64,000 nucleotides of DNA from assembly GCF_032854445.1 (NCBI RefSeq), contig NC_088295.1:26897385-26961384 (forward strand), read 5' to 3'. The DNA comes from Liolophura sinensis (Eukaryota > Mollusca > Polyplacophora > Chitonida > Chitonidae). The notes under the pieces are model-generated. The model did not search any database. It was not told the origin of the DNA and worked only from the letters and a program-made list of their open reading frames with translations. This document shows, piece by piece, positions 37,701 through 48,245 of this stretch. The translations under genes and the position numbers were made by a program. How positions within the stretch are numbered: the first letter of the stretch is position 1; each line of letters opens with the position of its first letter.

Positions 37701-40267
37701 TACTCAGAGACATGTGTCCGTGTGCATGGTTACGGGATCCACTGTGTACTCTCAGGTAATATTTGTCTGGTCGTCTACACTCGTGTCTGTACCCAATCCT
37801 GTATGTATGTGAGCTGTGTCTATTCGTCTACACTGGTGTCATTACCCAGAGGTGTTCGTGTGTATGGTCATCGGTAGGTCTACACAGTAAGGTCTCCATG
37901 TAGTTTCTGGTGGAGTTTTGATTTTTCCAGGATATATGTGTGCAGTCAGCTTTGTGGATTATGGGCATGGCGAAGTCATATTTGAAGCGCTTCAATCGAT
38001 TTTCACTTTCATAATGGCATTTAAGAATTATTGAATAAATGGTATTACAGAACTACAGATTTAGATGACAGAACTATCCAGGTTACAGATTTAGATTACA
38101 GAACTATCCAGGTTACAGAACTAGATTAACCTGGTCCAAAGGTGTTTCTATATGGATCAACAAAACCGTGGGATTTATTCATCGATAATGCATACCGTCC
38201 CTGTGGATAATTAGCATACAGTATAAAAACAAGTACGACAGTTTAACGTGAAGGTTAAACGCAGTGCAAAGTAAGTTAATCCAAAACACATGCCGACGTC
38301 TACTCACGCACAGCTATTGAGCCACTATCACAAAATGTTGATTTATTTCAGATATGGTTTTATTCTACCTGTTGGTTACAGTGATTAAGTTCTAGAATCA
38401 TATCTTTGGAAAGTTATCCTATGTTTATACGGTTATCATAATCCTAATGGATTTTAAGTACTACAGATAAACCAGTTTTTTACCTTAGTCGAATGTTTGA
38501 AATATTGTAGCTTTAATATTATTGTTCTTATTTATTAAACTAGTTTGATAACAGCAAGTTCAATTGTGAACGAAATAAAATGATCCACAAATCAATAATA
38601 AAGTGCAGAAAGCGTAAAATTAGGCGAAGAAAATTTCACAGATTTTGGAAATTCTTCTTTTCAGCGTAATGCTTGCTTATATTTTCTACTCATCATCCTG
38701 CCATTTAGCATTTTGTATTATGTCATTGTTATACATGCGTAAACTGCTTCGGCCTTTTGGGTTTTATCACAGACATTTGCATTCATGTTACATCCACTGC
38801 TTGTTAACATAGTCAATGTTACATGTTCCTCTCCGGCCGTGCGTGGGAAGATCTGCCAGCAACCTGCTTATGGTCGTGAGTTCTCAAAACAACAAGAAAG
38901 CATGTTCCCATTTCTCGCACATTTGCAAGCTTCTGCAAGACTTCATTTGAGCCCTGTTACCGTCAACATGCACATACACGCACAGTGCTGCGGATGGTCG
39001 TGGATTCACTCGGGCTCTGCCCGGATTCCGCCCTCCATAAGGCTGGTCGTCGTCGTATAAGTCAAATATTTTTGGGTACGGCGTAAAACACCAATCAAAT
39101 GAATACACAATTCTTTATTATTTATTCATTTATTTGATTGGTGTTTTACGCCGTACTCAAGAATATTTCACGTATACGACGGCGGCCAGCATTATGGTGG
39201 GTGGAAACCTGGTAGAGCCCGGGGGAAGCCCACAACCATCCGCGGGTTGCTGTCAGACGTTCCCAGTTATGGCCGGAAAGGAAGCCAGCATGAGCAAGAC
39301 TTGAACTCACAGCGACCGCATTGGTGAGCGGCTCCTGGGTCATTACGCTGCGCCAGCGCGCTAACCAGCTGTGCCACGGAGGACCCAAATAAATAAATAA
39401 ATAAGTAAATAAATGTCGCACGACTTCACCCATTGTTAACACTCGAGGTAGAGACAGAGAAGGGTATGTGGTAAGGTACAACGGTTAAGGAACGTATCTG
39501 TAAGAGGCTTGTCAACTGGCCTTTAGCTGCAAATTCAGCATAGTCGCTGAAAGACGCCTGCCTCACATAGAACGTTATGGGCGACTCATCACAGTGGCTG
39601 GGGCTGCCCTGAACTTAGCTATCGATCGAAACGACCCTTATCTACGATGGAGAAGCATTATACATTAAGTCCATGTGCCAGGTTCCAGTGTTAAAATGTA
39701 CTTAAACGACATCGTCGCTTAGGCGGGCGTGCTGCGACTCACTGGATCCATTCTGTCATGTTGCCGTTATTATAGAGGCTGGTATAGTGTGCTAATCAAC
39801 CAATTCGCCGGGTGAACAAAGTTAGGTGAAACGAATTACAAGCAACATATGATTCCTTTTAATGAACAATACACAAACGGGAATTTCTGTATTAGACCTT
39901 AGACCTTAGACCTTGATTTTTTTAATGTTTTTTATTTAGGAATTTGGGGATTTTTCATAGTACTGACTGCACTGTGACAGTCTATTATTTGTGCCTCAGT
40001 TGTTCATGTTTCTTCACACTTTTTATTCCAGCTGTGTTTTCGGTGTTCGGCCTAGGGATTTTCCACAGTAAGAACAACAATGAGAAATATGAGTGCTACG
40101 CTCTGGAAAACATCCCAGAAGACCTTTGCTCCGCCCGCACGGTCACTGTCCTCTGGTCGCTTCCTCTGGGCTGGGTTGGGGTTGCCTTCGCTCTCATCGC
40201 CTGTTCTATCTGGCTGTTTCTGGCACGAGCGCTCAGAGTCATCAAGGCTAAGACGATGAACATATAA
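28093..40267 (+). CDS. Gene B: claudin/PMP22/clarin-like four-transmembrane protein (4 exons)
   Basis: The joined exons 28093-28402, 35958-36062, 37350-37487 and 40032-40267 give 789 bases, or 262 codons plus TAA. All introns are phase 1 with GTAAGA, GTAAGT and GTAAGG donors. TM1 is at about residues 9-31, ending in ATTAW (the tryptophan expected after TM1 in this superfamily). The first loop has sequons at N47 and N75 and GVWQIC at 94-99, with the second cysteine at C116. TM2 lies at about 147-167, TM3 at 168-193, and TM4 at about 225-247. The tail is basic (RVIKAKTMNI). Length, exon phases and the W96/C99/C116 spacing are the same as in gene A, although the sequences are otherwise quite different. 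This implies an old tandem duplication. The superfamily is clear; the choice between claudin-like and clarin-like is not. Confidence 0.82.
28403..30007. other. Intron 1 of gene B, first part
   Basis: Nothing recognised apart from short frames. Confidence 0.4.
30008..30440. repeat. Degenerate 18/36-bp tandem repeat
   Basis: Units alternate between TGCTTTGTACATGATC and TGCTTGGTACACAAAC forms. The regular part is 30270-30440, with older divergent units (GCTTTGCGCATTACGTGATC) upstream and a stray group at 30890-30960. The frames at 30005-30262 come from this repeat. Confidence 0.7.
31563..31935. repeat. Long (GGT)n/(GAT)n trinucleotide microsatellite
   Basis: Blocks of GAT alternate with long pure GGT blocks for about 370 bases. 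The strand-specific open frames here (poly-G/D, poly-V/M, poly-H) are pure repeat translation, not genes. The array sits at the left edge of the minisatellite that follows, whose units begin with GATGATGAT. Confidence 0.95.
31919..32420. repeat. About 62-bp minisatellite, eight units
   Basis: Each unit begins with GATGATGATG, followed by TTTGTCTTGATGGCTACTCC, ATTCTAGCGATTGACACAC and AGTTGTCAGGGT. Around eight units are visible with substitutions and small length changes. It lies in intron 1 of gene B. Confidence 0.88.
32603..32742. promoter_or_regulatory. Cluster of CRE and AP-1-like sites (possible enhancer)
   Basis: Two perfect TGACGTCA sites occur at 32603-32610 and 32680-32687. Variants are TGACGTAT at 32639, TGACGTTT at 32656, CGACGTCA at 32709 and TGACATCA at 32735, with an AP-1-type TGACTCA at 32725. 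Seven sites in 140 bases is far denser than expected in such AT-rich sequence. This is the known binding motif of CREB/ATF and AP-1 bZIP factors; enhancer activity is an inference. Confidence 0.45.
32743..35703. other. Intron 1 of gene B, later part
   Basis: No exon or named repeat found. A 17-base direct duplication with GAGTTACGTGTATA lies near 33529-33560. Confidence 0.4.
35704..35820 (+). repeat. Type A SINE, 5'-truncated, forward orientation
   Basis: GCCAGCAAGCTGCTGATGAT, CGTGGGTTTTCTCCCAACAT, AATATTCTTGAGTACGGCC and TAAAACACCAATTGAATAAA match the 3' half of the family, ending in an (AAAT)n tail. It ends about 140 bases before exon 2 of gene B. Confidence 0.8.
35958..36062 (+). CDS. Gene B exon 2 (end of first extracellular loop)
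   Basis: Acceptor TGTCCACAG| and donor GCAC|GTAAGT bound 105 bases, phase 1 on both sides. It encodes residues 104-138, with C116 in KNSRCFGFV. It is one codon longer than exon 2 of gene A. Confidence 0.8.
36063..37349. other. Intron 2 of gene B
   Basis: No repeat or gene recognised. Confidence 0.4.
37350..37487 (+). CDS. Gene B exon 3 (TM2 and start of TM3)
   Basis: Acceptor TTTGTACAAG| and donor GCAG|GTAAGG bound 138 bases, phase 1. It encodes TM2 (CFIVSLVDLFAALVIGAIGI) and the start of TM3 (QRQVSVCMVTGVLYVLA). The last 52 bases, the donor and about 38 bases of intron are tandemly repeated downstream. Confidence 0.8.
37436..37890 (+). repeat. 90-bp tandem duplication of exon 3 end plus splice donor
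   Basis: Units start at 37436, 37526, 37615 and 37705 (spacing 90, 89, 90), each opening with CAGAGACA. Two shorter decayed units run on to about 37890. Unit 1 is the genuine end of exon 3. Unit 3 still encodes QRQVSVCMVMGVLYVLAG and keeps GCCG|GTAAGG. Unit 2 keeps GAG|GTAAGG; unit 4 has CAG|GTAATA. Each copy is preceded by an acceptor-like TGTACTCAG. Confidence 0.9.
38051..38130. repeat. 30-bp tandem repeat
   Basis: About 2.5 units of AACTATCCAGGTTACAGATT followed by TAGATTACAG, in intron 3 of gene B. Confidence 0.75.
38826..39110 (+). repeat. Type A SINE, forward orientation, with internal non-SINE segment
   Basis: 38826-38882 matches the SINE middle (CTCTCCGGCCGTGCGTGGGA, TCTGCCAGCAACCTGC). 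About 110 unrelated bases follow, then 38991-39106 resumes with CGGATGGTCGTGGATTCACT and ends GTACGGCGTAAAACACCAAT. It may be two partial copies or one copy with an insertion. It abuts an inverted copy. Confidence 0.7.
39111..39386 (-). repeat. Full-length type A SINE, reverse orientation
   Basis: Read on the minus strand it starts with a tRNA-like head, GGTCCTCCGTGGCACAGCTG then GTTAGCGCGCTGGCGCAGCG (box A). It continues to the box-B-like GTGAGTTCAAGTC, then the common body and the 3' end GTACGGCGTAAAACACCAAT with an (AAAT)n tail. An (AAAT)n tract also lies on its head side at 39387-39415. It lies in intron 3 of gene B. Confidence 0.88.
39416..40031. other. End of intron 3 of gene B
   Basis: No gene or repeat beyond a short triple TTAGACC duplication near 39894-39912. 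Confidence 0.4.
40032..40267 (+). CDS. Gene B exon 4 (TM3 end, second loop, TM4, stop)
   Basis: The acceptor TTTTATTCCAG| is followed by 236 bases ending in TAA at 40265-40267. It encodes the rest of TM3, a second loop with two cysteines (YECYAL and DLCSAR), TM4 (LPLGWVGVAFALIACSIWLF) and a basic tail. Confidence 0.83.
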
Positions 40268-40381
40268 CCTTCTGTAGACAAGTGCCATCGAGTGCTGTAC
40301 CAGGCCGCTTATTGACTAGATCGTTTTCAGTACGCATAAGCATCATTCTCTAGCCGTAGAGTACGTCAATATCGCCTCAAC

Positions 40382-40387
40382 AATAAA
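40382..40387 (+). terminator. Candidate polyadenylation signal of gene B
   Basis: AATAAA lies 115 bases after the stop codon of gene B. A second AATAAA occurs near 40632. Cleavage position not determined. Confidence 0.5.
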
Positions 40388-40390
40388 TCT

Positions 40391-42220
40391 CTTAGAACTG
40401 TAATCCTCAAGACTTACAATGCATATACACTTAATTTCTAGTACAAGAACGGTGGTAAATCCGTTACTAGACCCACCGAATTTCAAATGTGCGCGAATTG
40501 CAAAACCAGTAAATCACAAGGCTAAAATAGAGCATTTCATAAAAGCTTTTATGGGTCATTTAAGCATAATGAATGTATGTTATACGTAGAGACAATCCCG
40601 AATACCACGTGGAACTGTCAACCATTCTAAAAATAAAGCCAGCTGTCAACGTTTGTATGTACTGTTTAAAAGTCATCGAAGATTACTAGAAAGGAACGTT
40701 GAAGTTTTGCAAGAGAGGGAAATTAATAAGAGTAACTTGTTGAACTGAGTAAGACTTTTTATATAAAACACTTAACTTTAGATATGAATCGTTTAACTCA
40801 TTACTTGTTTGTCTGTGCAAGTGCAATGTCTGAGTAATTATTTTATTCGAGGCCAAGTTTTGTTAAACTGGCCTTATAGAACTAAAGCTTTTAAATGTAC
40901 CATTTGTTTGTTCACAGTGCTGTTATGAAAAGTATATCTTGTCCAAGCATGGTGGTAAGATCACACAATCTCCGCCACAATCCACCACCTTCAACCACTA
41001 CGCTTTATGACCTGGATAAGCAAGCAGCAAAGCAAATGCAGAAAGCAACTTGTAAACGTTTTGCTTCCGTGTGTATAATTTCAGTAATCAGTAGATTTCA
41101 ATAATTATTTGATGTTTTGATCGGCCGGCCTTTGATCTACAAGCAACACCATTTAGATACTTTCTTCAGTCATCTTCCACTGTATGAAGTGAACGAGCCA
41201 CCATGTCGGTATGACAACACAACAAATACTGCTGTATATATGCTGGTAATGCCCCCATCATCGCTCCCGCGGTGGCATGTTTTTCCAGTTTCCGTCCTCA
41301 AAATTTCAACATTATCTAGTTTTTAATTGCTGTTATCTTGCGAAAACTCCACTTTGTGTTTGTTATCAACCAAATACCTTTTTCGCTGTTTAATATTTTA
41401 ATATTATGTGAATGTTTTAAGCCAGATTAACCACCAACAAAACTTTAACTGTAACACAAAATGCTAACATCCGAATAAGCTTTAAAAATCCGAATAAAAA
41501 TATTTTTCTTTTGTTTCATTTGGATGGCATTCTATCTCGGCACTGTAGTATTGAATTAAGCACATGTACACTATTACGTTACATTATTGAAGGTTGACAT
41601 TCAGAAAATGTGCCTATTTAGGTATCATATAGCAAACTATTTCTAAAAGCTTGGGGTATTACACACTCTGAATTGTTCACATTTAAACCTGCGATTGTTG
41701 AAATATAATTGTTTTTTTTATGCTTTAACATTCTTTTCTTTATATAACGAAGGTTTATTACAACTATTGAAAGTTTTGTCTCATTCATTGACCCTTATTG
41801 TAGCAATGCAGTTTACAAATATTGAAATATTTCCATCGTTATATGGAAGGTTGAAAATCGAGAAAGGGTTAAATATCACACTGTTACTCTTCAATACGTG
41901 TTGTTTTCCACCAACAGGTTAGCTTCTTTGCACACCTTGTAAGACATTTGTATGAAATGTCGGTGACAATTCATATTAATAGTGGAATTTTATAATACTC
42001 GCCAAATATTATTGTTCTTGTTTATGTTGTTTTCATTATGAGGCTTATATGTCAATGGCCTAGTTGGTTATGTTGGTTAAAATCTGCACTTTATTCATGG
42101 AGCTGCAGGAGTACTCACACTTTAGCATGTTAGGTCTTTTGTACGCGTTATGAAGTCAAGGTTGTCAATTCTACATTCAGTCCTTCTGTTTTACATTGTA
42201 CGGTGAACAAATATATAAAA
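40391..42220. other. Intergenic, nothing recognised
   Basis: No exon, RNA gene or clear repeat seen. Confidence 0.4.
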
Positions 42221-42221
42221 A

Positions 42222-42412
42222 CGGCCATATGTGGAAGCCGGATAAGGCCATCATCGTGCCATCGTACCATCGTTCCACGATGGCTCGAAGCGATGACACG
42301 ATGGCACGGTGGCATGGTACCATCGCTTCCTGTGACATGGCTTCATGCAATCGTGCCATCGCTCCGCTCCATCGTCAGGTGATGGCCCTATGCGGCTTCC
42401 ATAGCCATATGT
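42222..42412. repeat. Foldback element with a CCATCG-rich palindromic core
   Basis: The outer arms GCCATATGTGGAAGCCGG..AAGGCCATC (42223-42252) and the reverse complement of 42380-42412 (CATATGGCTATGGAAGCCGC, TAGGGCCATC) form an imperfect terminal inverted repeat. The core consists of CCATCG/CGATGG hexamers in both orientations, so the element can fold repeatedly. It is about 190 bp with no coding capacity. Confidence 0.7.
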
Positions 42413-43374
42413 TAGCATCTCGCACAAGCTACACAGTGTTTGTCCGTGCATAATACGCCCAGTTTTTGAGGTGTTATATATAGTTATGTGTTACTTATTA
42501 TGACAGGTGATACAAATAAATACTGTCCTTGTTATCTGTTCAGTGTTATATCATCATTTTTCACATTCTGTTTTACGACTTATTTTCCGAATTTGCTGTC
42601 CGTGTTAGGTATATGTGATACGTAGCCGTAAATGCTTATGGCTTTTTTTAGATAGCTGGTAATTATTTATGTATAAAAGTACTATACCTGCACCTAAGTC
42701 ATACCATACACCGTTTGATTTATGCATTGCAATGGCTTACGCGATCGTTTTATCATAGAAAGGCTATGGCAAATGTTTTTAATGTCAAAAGTTAGCTTCT
42801 TTGTAGATTTTGTTGCTATAAATGTACATGCTTTATTTTTATAACTCTGTTTGTGTATGAACCTAAATAATACTTATAATACCTAAAGGTGATGTTATAC
42901 ATATATATACATATATTTATCACATGAAATAAATACTCTTATTCGATCTCCACTCGTTAATTATAAATTTATTATAGGCTTTGTACATATAAAGCATCAC
43001 CGTGTTGATAATTATTTTATTAGTAATTGTACAGCCGTGGTAGTATATATATATATATACTTCACATGTCAACCCGGTAGCCATGTTTACTTTGGAACGC
43101 TCCATCTGCAGGTTACCACACGGGATTGTACACATCTATCGACTACATGCTAAATGTTGGCACGCCTCCTGTGCAGCACACTATAGGCACTAGAAATCAG
43201 CGGGCATTGACGCACAGGGAACGTGATAAGAAACGTGACAGATAAATAACTAATCGGCTGACCACAAGTATTGATTATTTGTCTCAAAGCACGTGTCCAG
43301 GTATCATGTCAGCAGAAGGTAAATGTCAAAACATGTGCAATACTTTACAAATGAATCGATGAATAGTATGTATG

Positions 43375-43640
43375 TAATCGTGGGGTTTAACGTCGTACTT
43401 AGCAATTTTTCAGTGATGTGACGACGAGGAGTCATGAGGTGTGTGCACTTATATTGTGTCTTCTTGTGGCAGGACGAGTCCATGCCGCCACTTAAGCATC
43501 ATGCCGAAGACACCAGACATGACACCCCACCCGCTCACATTATACTTACACCAGGCCAACCAGACATGTTTCAGAAGTAAATCCATAAGAATCTCTTCCC
43601 TGCCATGTCACTCCAAACTTTTGGGATTTTTTCCTTAAGT
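43375..43640 (-). repeat. Type C interspersed element, reverse orientation
   Basis: GGGGTTTAACGTCGTACTTA and GCAATTTTTCAGTGATGTGA are the reverse complement of the 3' end of the element at 52840-52995. The body continues with GGCAGGACGAGTCCATGCCG and GAAGACACCAGACATGACAC. Head boundary uncertain. Confidence 0.6.
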
Positions 43641-45598
43641 CCATCATAGAAGACTATTAGGGAAATTCTCTATGCTTACACCCAGCTCTTCGTGTCGTGA
43701 CAGAAATGTGCGCAGTGTAAAGTTAGGCTGTCTAATCGTATGAGTCATGTGATCGAGGCCAGCCCTCGATGACACCGATGACACTACCCTATATACGATA
43801 TGTGTGATGTTTTGTCAGAGGTCGATTCCACAGAGAGATTTCTTTATAACTCTCCGTTTTGGCAACGGATCTAGTTATTTAAAACTAAGCCTACAAACAG
43901 ATTTACTGCTCTGTAGTCTACAGCGCTCGTTTAGGAGGTTCCAAAAGGAGTGGTGATTAGTTCCTTTCTGTCAATACGATATTCAATATTATATACGTCG
44001 GAGAGTTTGTCAATTACTTGTCAAAGGTATGCAATTTTCTTCGGGAACTCTAAAACCTCTAAAACTGGAAATGTCAGTTGTTGTGTAAGTGATCAGCAAG
44101 TGTAAGTATTTTTTGGACAGATAAATAAATGAGGTCGCTTTTGAAATGTTAGCAGAAGTCTATAATACCTTTGTGGAACAAGTCCATTGTGATCTGGCGG
44201 AGTGCAGTGGTTCTAGACGCCTGGTTTACTCCACCCATCAACATAATCCCGTTCGTTATATATAAAATAATCTCGTGTATTTGTATACCAATAAAATAAA
44301 TAAGTAAATAGATAAACAAGTAAGAAAATACATGCATACTCATATCTGAACGAAAGGCCTAGGAACAAAGTAATTCAGTCTGTACAGTATCACGAGTGAT
44401 GTCCCCTGAAAGTGGGCACATCTCGCATGGATACACGTTTACATATTTATTTGCAGCGGCGGCAATGTCGCCGTATATGAGATTGGTGTTTTTTTAAAGG
44501 CCGTCATCGTATGTTACAGCGGATATGATGATGGCGATCGGTTAGGTGAAAAACAACGCTTAAATCTGCGAATGGCTTCGAGACGGAATAGGATTAATTC
44601 TTTTAACAGCTCTTATCTTTGCCACAATAAATTCAAATCTGTCAATGTTCGTGGTCTTCCTATTTTCACCTAATAACTCGAATGTTTTCATACCTCCATT
44701 AAACAAATTTGATATAAACAACATAAATATGTATTTTGTGTATGTGCGTGAAAACTTTAAGTTATGATTTTGCGATATTTGCCTGTAAAACGTGAAAAAT
44801 TGCGACTGCAGATATGACACTTTTGAGAAAGGAAAAGCGTGGGAAGAAGTAAAAGAATAAAGAGATGTCATTAGGTACGCTGTGTTTGGTTGCATGTTGT
44901 TAGGTTGTGAGAATTATATTTAAAGCATTTATTTATTCGATTGCTGTCTAACGCTTTATATTTAAAGTATTAATGTGCCTTTTCTTAATAGTGTCCCCAA
45001 AGGGTGTTCGTAAAAAAATTATTTATATAGAAGTACCCAATTCAAGTCAGGTTCCTGCTCATAGAAAATCTTAACCATGTTGCAGGCTGTAGTTTGGCAA
45101 CATTTTAATTTAATTCGATAATAAATATCAAGAACATTTGTTTTTTTAAACCAGCTGTAATTTAGATCCTTGTCTTGTACGCTGCCAAACAAACTATGTG
45201 TGTTAAGTGGTCAAGGTGAATCACTTGTACCCGTTCGCCACTGAAAGTCGCTGAATGATGATGTAGTTATAAATTCAAATTCTTTTTGAATACACATTTG
45301 TAAATAAAACAAAAAATTGGAGTATGCGTCTAAACAATTGAACACTGGATCAATCAGGGTTAATAGTTCATCAGTCACCCTTATATTTTGTTTAAGAAAA
45401 AAAAACATGAAAAACAACAGTTCCCAAAAGAGCAGTTGTTATTGTCAAATTTGCCGTAATCTGATGATATAGTTTTCCAGGCAGCTTTCCATTGGTAAAC
45501 TCACAAAGGTATTTTAATAAATAAAAGTCAAAGTCGAGATTTCAAGAAACGTGTTAATATGTTTATAACTGGTTTTTCAACATCAGGTTTTGGCATTT
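43641..45598. other. Intergenic, nothing recognised
   Basis: Short frames only (for example minus strand 44895-44560), without domain or splice context. Confidence 0.4.
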
Positions 45599-45868
45599 AA
45601 TTATTTATTTATTTATTTGATTGGTGTTTTACGCCGTACTCAAGAATATTTCACCAATGCGACGGCGGCCAGCATTATGGTGGGAGGAAACCGGGCAGGG
45701 CCCAGCGGAAACCCACGACCATCCGCAGGTTGCTGGAAGACCTTCCCACTTACGGCCGGAGAGGAAGCCAGCATGAGCTGGGCTTGAACTCACAGAGACC
45801 GCATTGGTGAGAGGCTTCTGGGTCATTACGCTGCGCTAGCGCGCAAACCGACTGAGCCACGGAGGCCC
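45599..45868 (-). repeat. Full-length type A SINE, reverse orientation
   Basis: On the minus strand: head GGGCCTCCGTGGCTCAGTCG then GTTTGCGCGCTAGCGCAGCG, box-B-like GTGAGTTCAAGCCC, common body, and tail GTACGGCGTAAAACACCAAT plus (AAAT)n. GGCATTTA occurs on both flanks, a probable 8-base target-site duplication. Confidence 0.9.
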
Positions 45869-45929
45869 TCTTGGGCATTTAGACATACAGTGGGAGCTCA
45901 GTGTTAAGATGCCCAACTCTGTTCATCAC

Positions 45930-46012
45930 ACGTGGGAAAATTCATCAGTAATTTTCAAAGGTCAGTGGTATAGCCAGGGCACTGCGGCTTCCTCCACCAT
46001 ACAGATTTAAAA
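45930..46012 (+). repeat. Type B SINE body fragment
   Basis: CACGTGGGAAAATTCATCAG, TAATTTTCAAAGGTCAGTGG and GGCTTCCTCCACCA follow the type B body order. Confidence 0.45.
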
Positions 46013-47761
46013 TATTCTCAATGCCACATGTTTTCAAAAGTTTTTACGTCATCTGAAGCAATGAAGTATTTGTCTTTAAAAAAAAAACAAGCTTCTGTAG
46101 TTTAACATTATGAATTGGAAAAGTATTCTACCTGAATAGTATTTTTTTTCAAAAATATGGACGTCTAACATATCAATGAGCAGAGCTTGTGGTGATTTTG
46201 TCACCGAGGAAATGCAAGTTTGGTAGCGAATGTGACTGATTTTACAGAAACAAATTAAAAGAAATGCTCATTGACACCTAATCTTCTGGCCATTGTTCTT
46301 CATACATGCAGGAAAAACGAAACATGAGAATATGCTGTGTGATTTATTACACGTATTAAGCATACACACAGGCTGAATCACAGTGTACGAATCGTCCACA
46401 TAATGTTCACGACAGCACATATATAGTCTCCACAGTAAATATGACTGCGGCCGAGTTGCGACATAAATGGATCCCATATGCAATGATTGGCACTTGCAGA
46501 TAAACAATTTCAATGAATCAGAAGCCATGTTTCGAGCCCTCAAACAGACTAATTTCAACAGTACATGGTTTGGTGACTATATAGTCGCTAATGGAACGTC
46601 AAACGGAATTAAATACGCTATACAAAAACAAAGAGCATAATGCATTAAAAATTACAATATCATTATAGCGTTATATCTATAACAGCATCAATTGTCTCCT
46701 ACACTAAAAACAGAGTAAAACCTGATTTTCAGTAGAGTTAGATTCGTTAGAATAGAGGCGCCATCGAAATAAATCATCAACATCAGCAATGGAGTTAAGT
46801 AAATCACAATAATGCGAAAATACAAGTGGGGTGAACAAAAGTCCTCAATAAAGTTAGATTCGCTAGAATGGAGGCGCCATCAAAATAAATTATCAACAGC
46901 ATAAATGACATAAAATACATGTGGCGTGAATGAAACTTAATTTCGTATCGTGGTTTGAACCAGAATTATCAAAGCACATTATCATTTTGTTAAGCAATTA
47001 ACCTGTTAATATTCTAGCAACATCACTCATCCATTGTCAGTTTTATAAATTTAACCATAGGTAATGCGTTAGTTCATTTGCTGCAAATGGCTGTTGCATA
47101 TTGTGCCACAGTGTACCCGTATCGACGTTTATCAAGTGTTTCGTTGAAATTTATATTGCCTGTGTACTGGTAATTTGGACATTTTAAAGGTTTATGGTTT
47201 CATTAGTGTCTGTTTGAGAGATGTAGAATGATACTTCATTCAGAAATTTGAAAGGTTCTAAACTATTCTTCCCCAGTTCAGAAAATAAGAAAGCTTAGGT
47301 GACATACAATGTCCGCATTTGCTGAAGTCACAAAAGAAAAAAGCACGTACAGCTGACTTCTACTATTCTGCAGTCGAAAGGTTTTGAAATGTTCTTCGCA
47401 GTGTCACAAAAAATGCATAGGTGACTTGCATTATCCACAAGTGAAAGGTTTTGTAGTGCTTTTCAAGAACTTTACGACAGACGAAAGAATGGATGGCTCG
47501 TATATTTGGAGGTCATTTCCTTTATACGCTCAGCGACTCTTAACAGAAAGGCTAAAGGTTTAATTTTGTAACGTCGTAACTCATAAAGAGAGAGTATGTT
47601 TTCCACTGGCCGAAAATGCAGCGCCTTCTGCGGCCTAAATTGTCGGATAAGTGACAATTCTTGTGTGTGTTTGTGATCAAGATATAGACCTTGTCATGCG
47701 ACCGAAAATACGCAGAAATAGTTTTTTGTGAATACAAAACTGTGGCAATGGCTGTGTCTTC
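46013..47761. repeat. Intergenic stretch with two loose direct duplications
   Basis: TTAGATTCGTTAGAATAGAG, GCGCCATCGAAATAAAT at 46738 recurs at 46855 with few changes (period about 117). Around 47240-47470, two to three loose copies contain GAAAGGTTTTGAAATGTTCT and ATAGGTGACTTGCATT. No gene recognised. Confidence 0.55.
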
Positions 47762-48245
47762 ATTAAAGGAAAACACCACTAAAAGCGACGTAGGCATCAC
47801 TAAACAGATCACTTAAAACTATACATAAAATACTTTAATTTATTTTTTGTGATTTTTGTAAAAAGAAACATTTGAATTATAAGGTGGGCTTTATGGATCA
47901 TACTATCAGAGGTTATGAACTCTGAGATCACATGAAGTTTTTCAACTGTAATCACGACACTGAATGTTGGGATAACTCTGTTTACCCAGTGAATAAAGAT
48001 TACTGAAATAATGTTACCAAAAATTCCTTCCTTCTGGTAAACATCAGGAAAAAAATGTTGACATCAGAGTTCCTAGATACCGTTAGAGAGGCTCAAAAAG
48101 CCCGCCATAGTTGTCAAATATTTGAATGCCTTTCAACAGTCTTAAAAAAAGCTGAAAAAATAAATGAAAGTATTTTTACGTATTGTTTTGAGTTGTCTGT
48201 AAGATGAACCTTACTTCATATTTTAGCTTTCTTTTACTTTAATCA
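47762..48245. repeat. Dispersed repeat R1, uninterrupted copy
   Basis: The stretch beginning GTAGGCATCACTAAACAGAT and ending CCTTACTTCATATTTTAGC is clearly homologous to 57490-58240. Long shared blocks include ATCAGAGTTCCTAGATACCG and AAATAAATGAAAGTATTTTT. No coding capacity; class unknown. Confidence 0.8.

Noticed and set aside
37495-37877. Frames rich in CMVTGVLYVLAG-like peptides after exon 3 of gene B
   Set aside because: These are the tandem copies of the exon end in shifted frames; treated as a repeat, not separate genes.
45590-45826. Open frames on both strands over the SINE (and at 39146-39481, 55084-55431, 56964-57161, 57899-58112, 62611-62871)
   Set aside because: The same peptide recurs because the same SINE recurs; it is translated repeat, not protein-coding.
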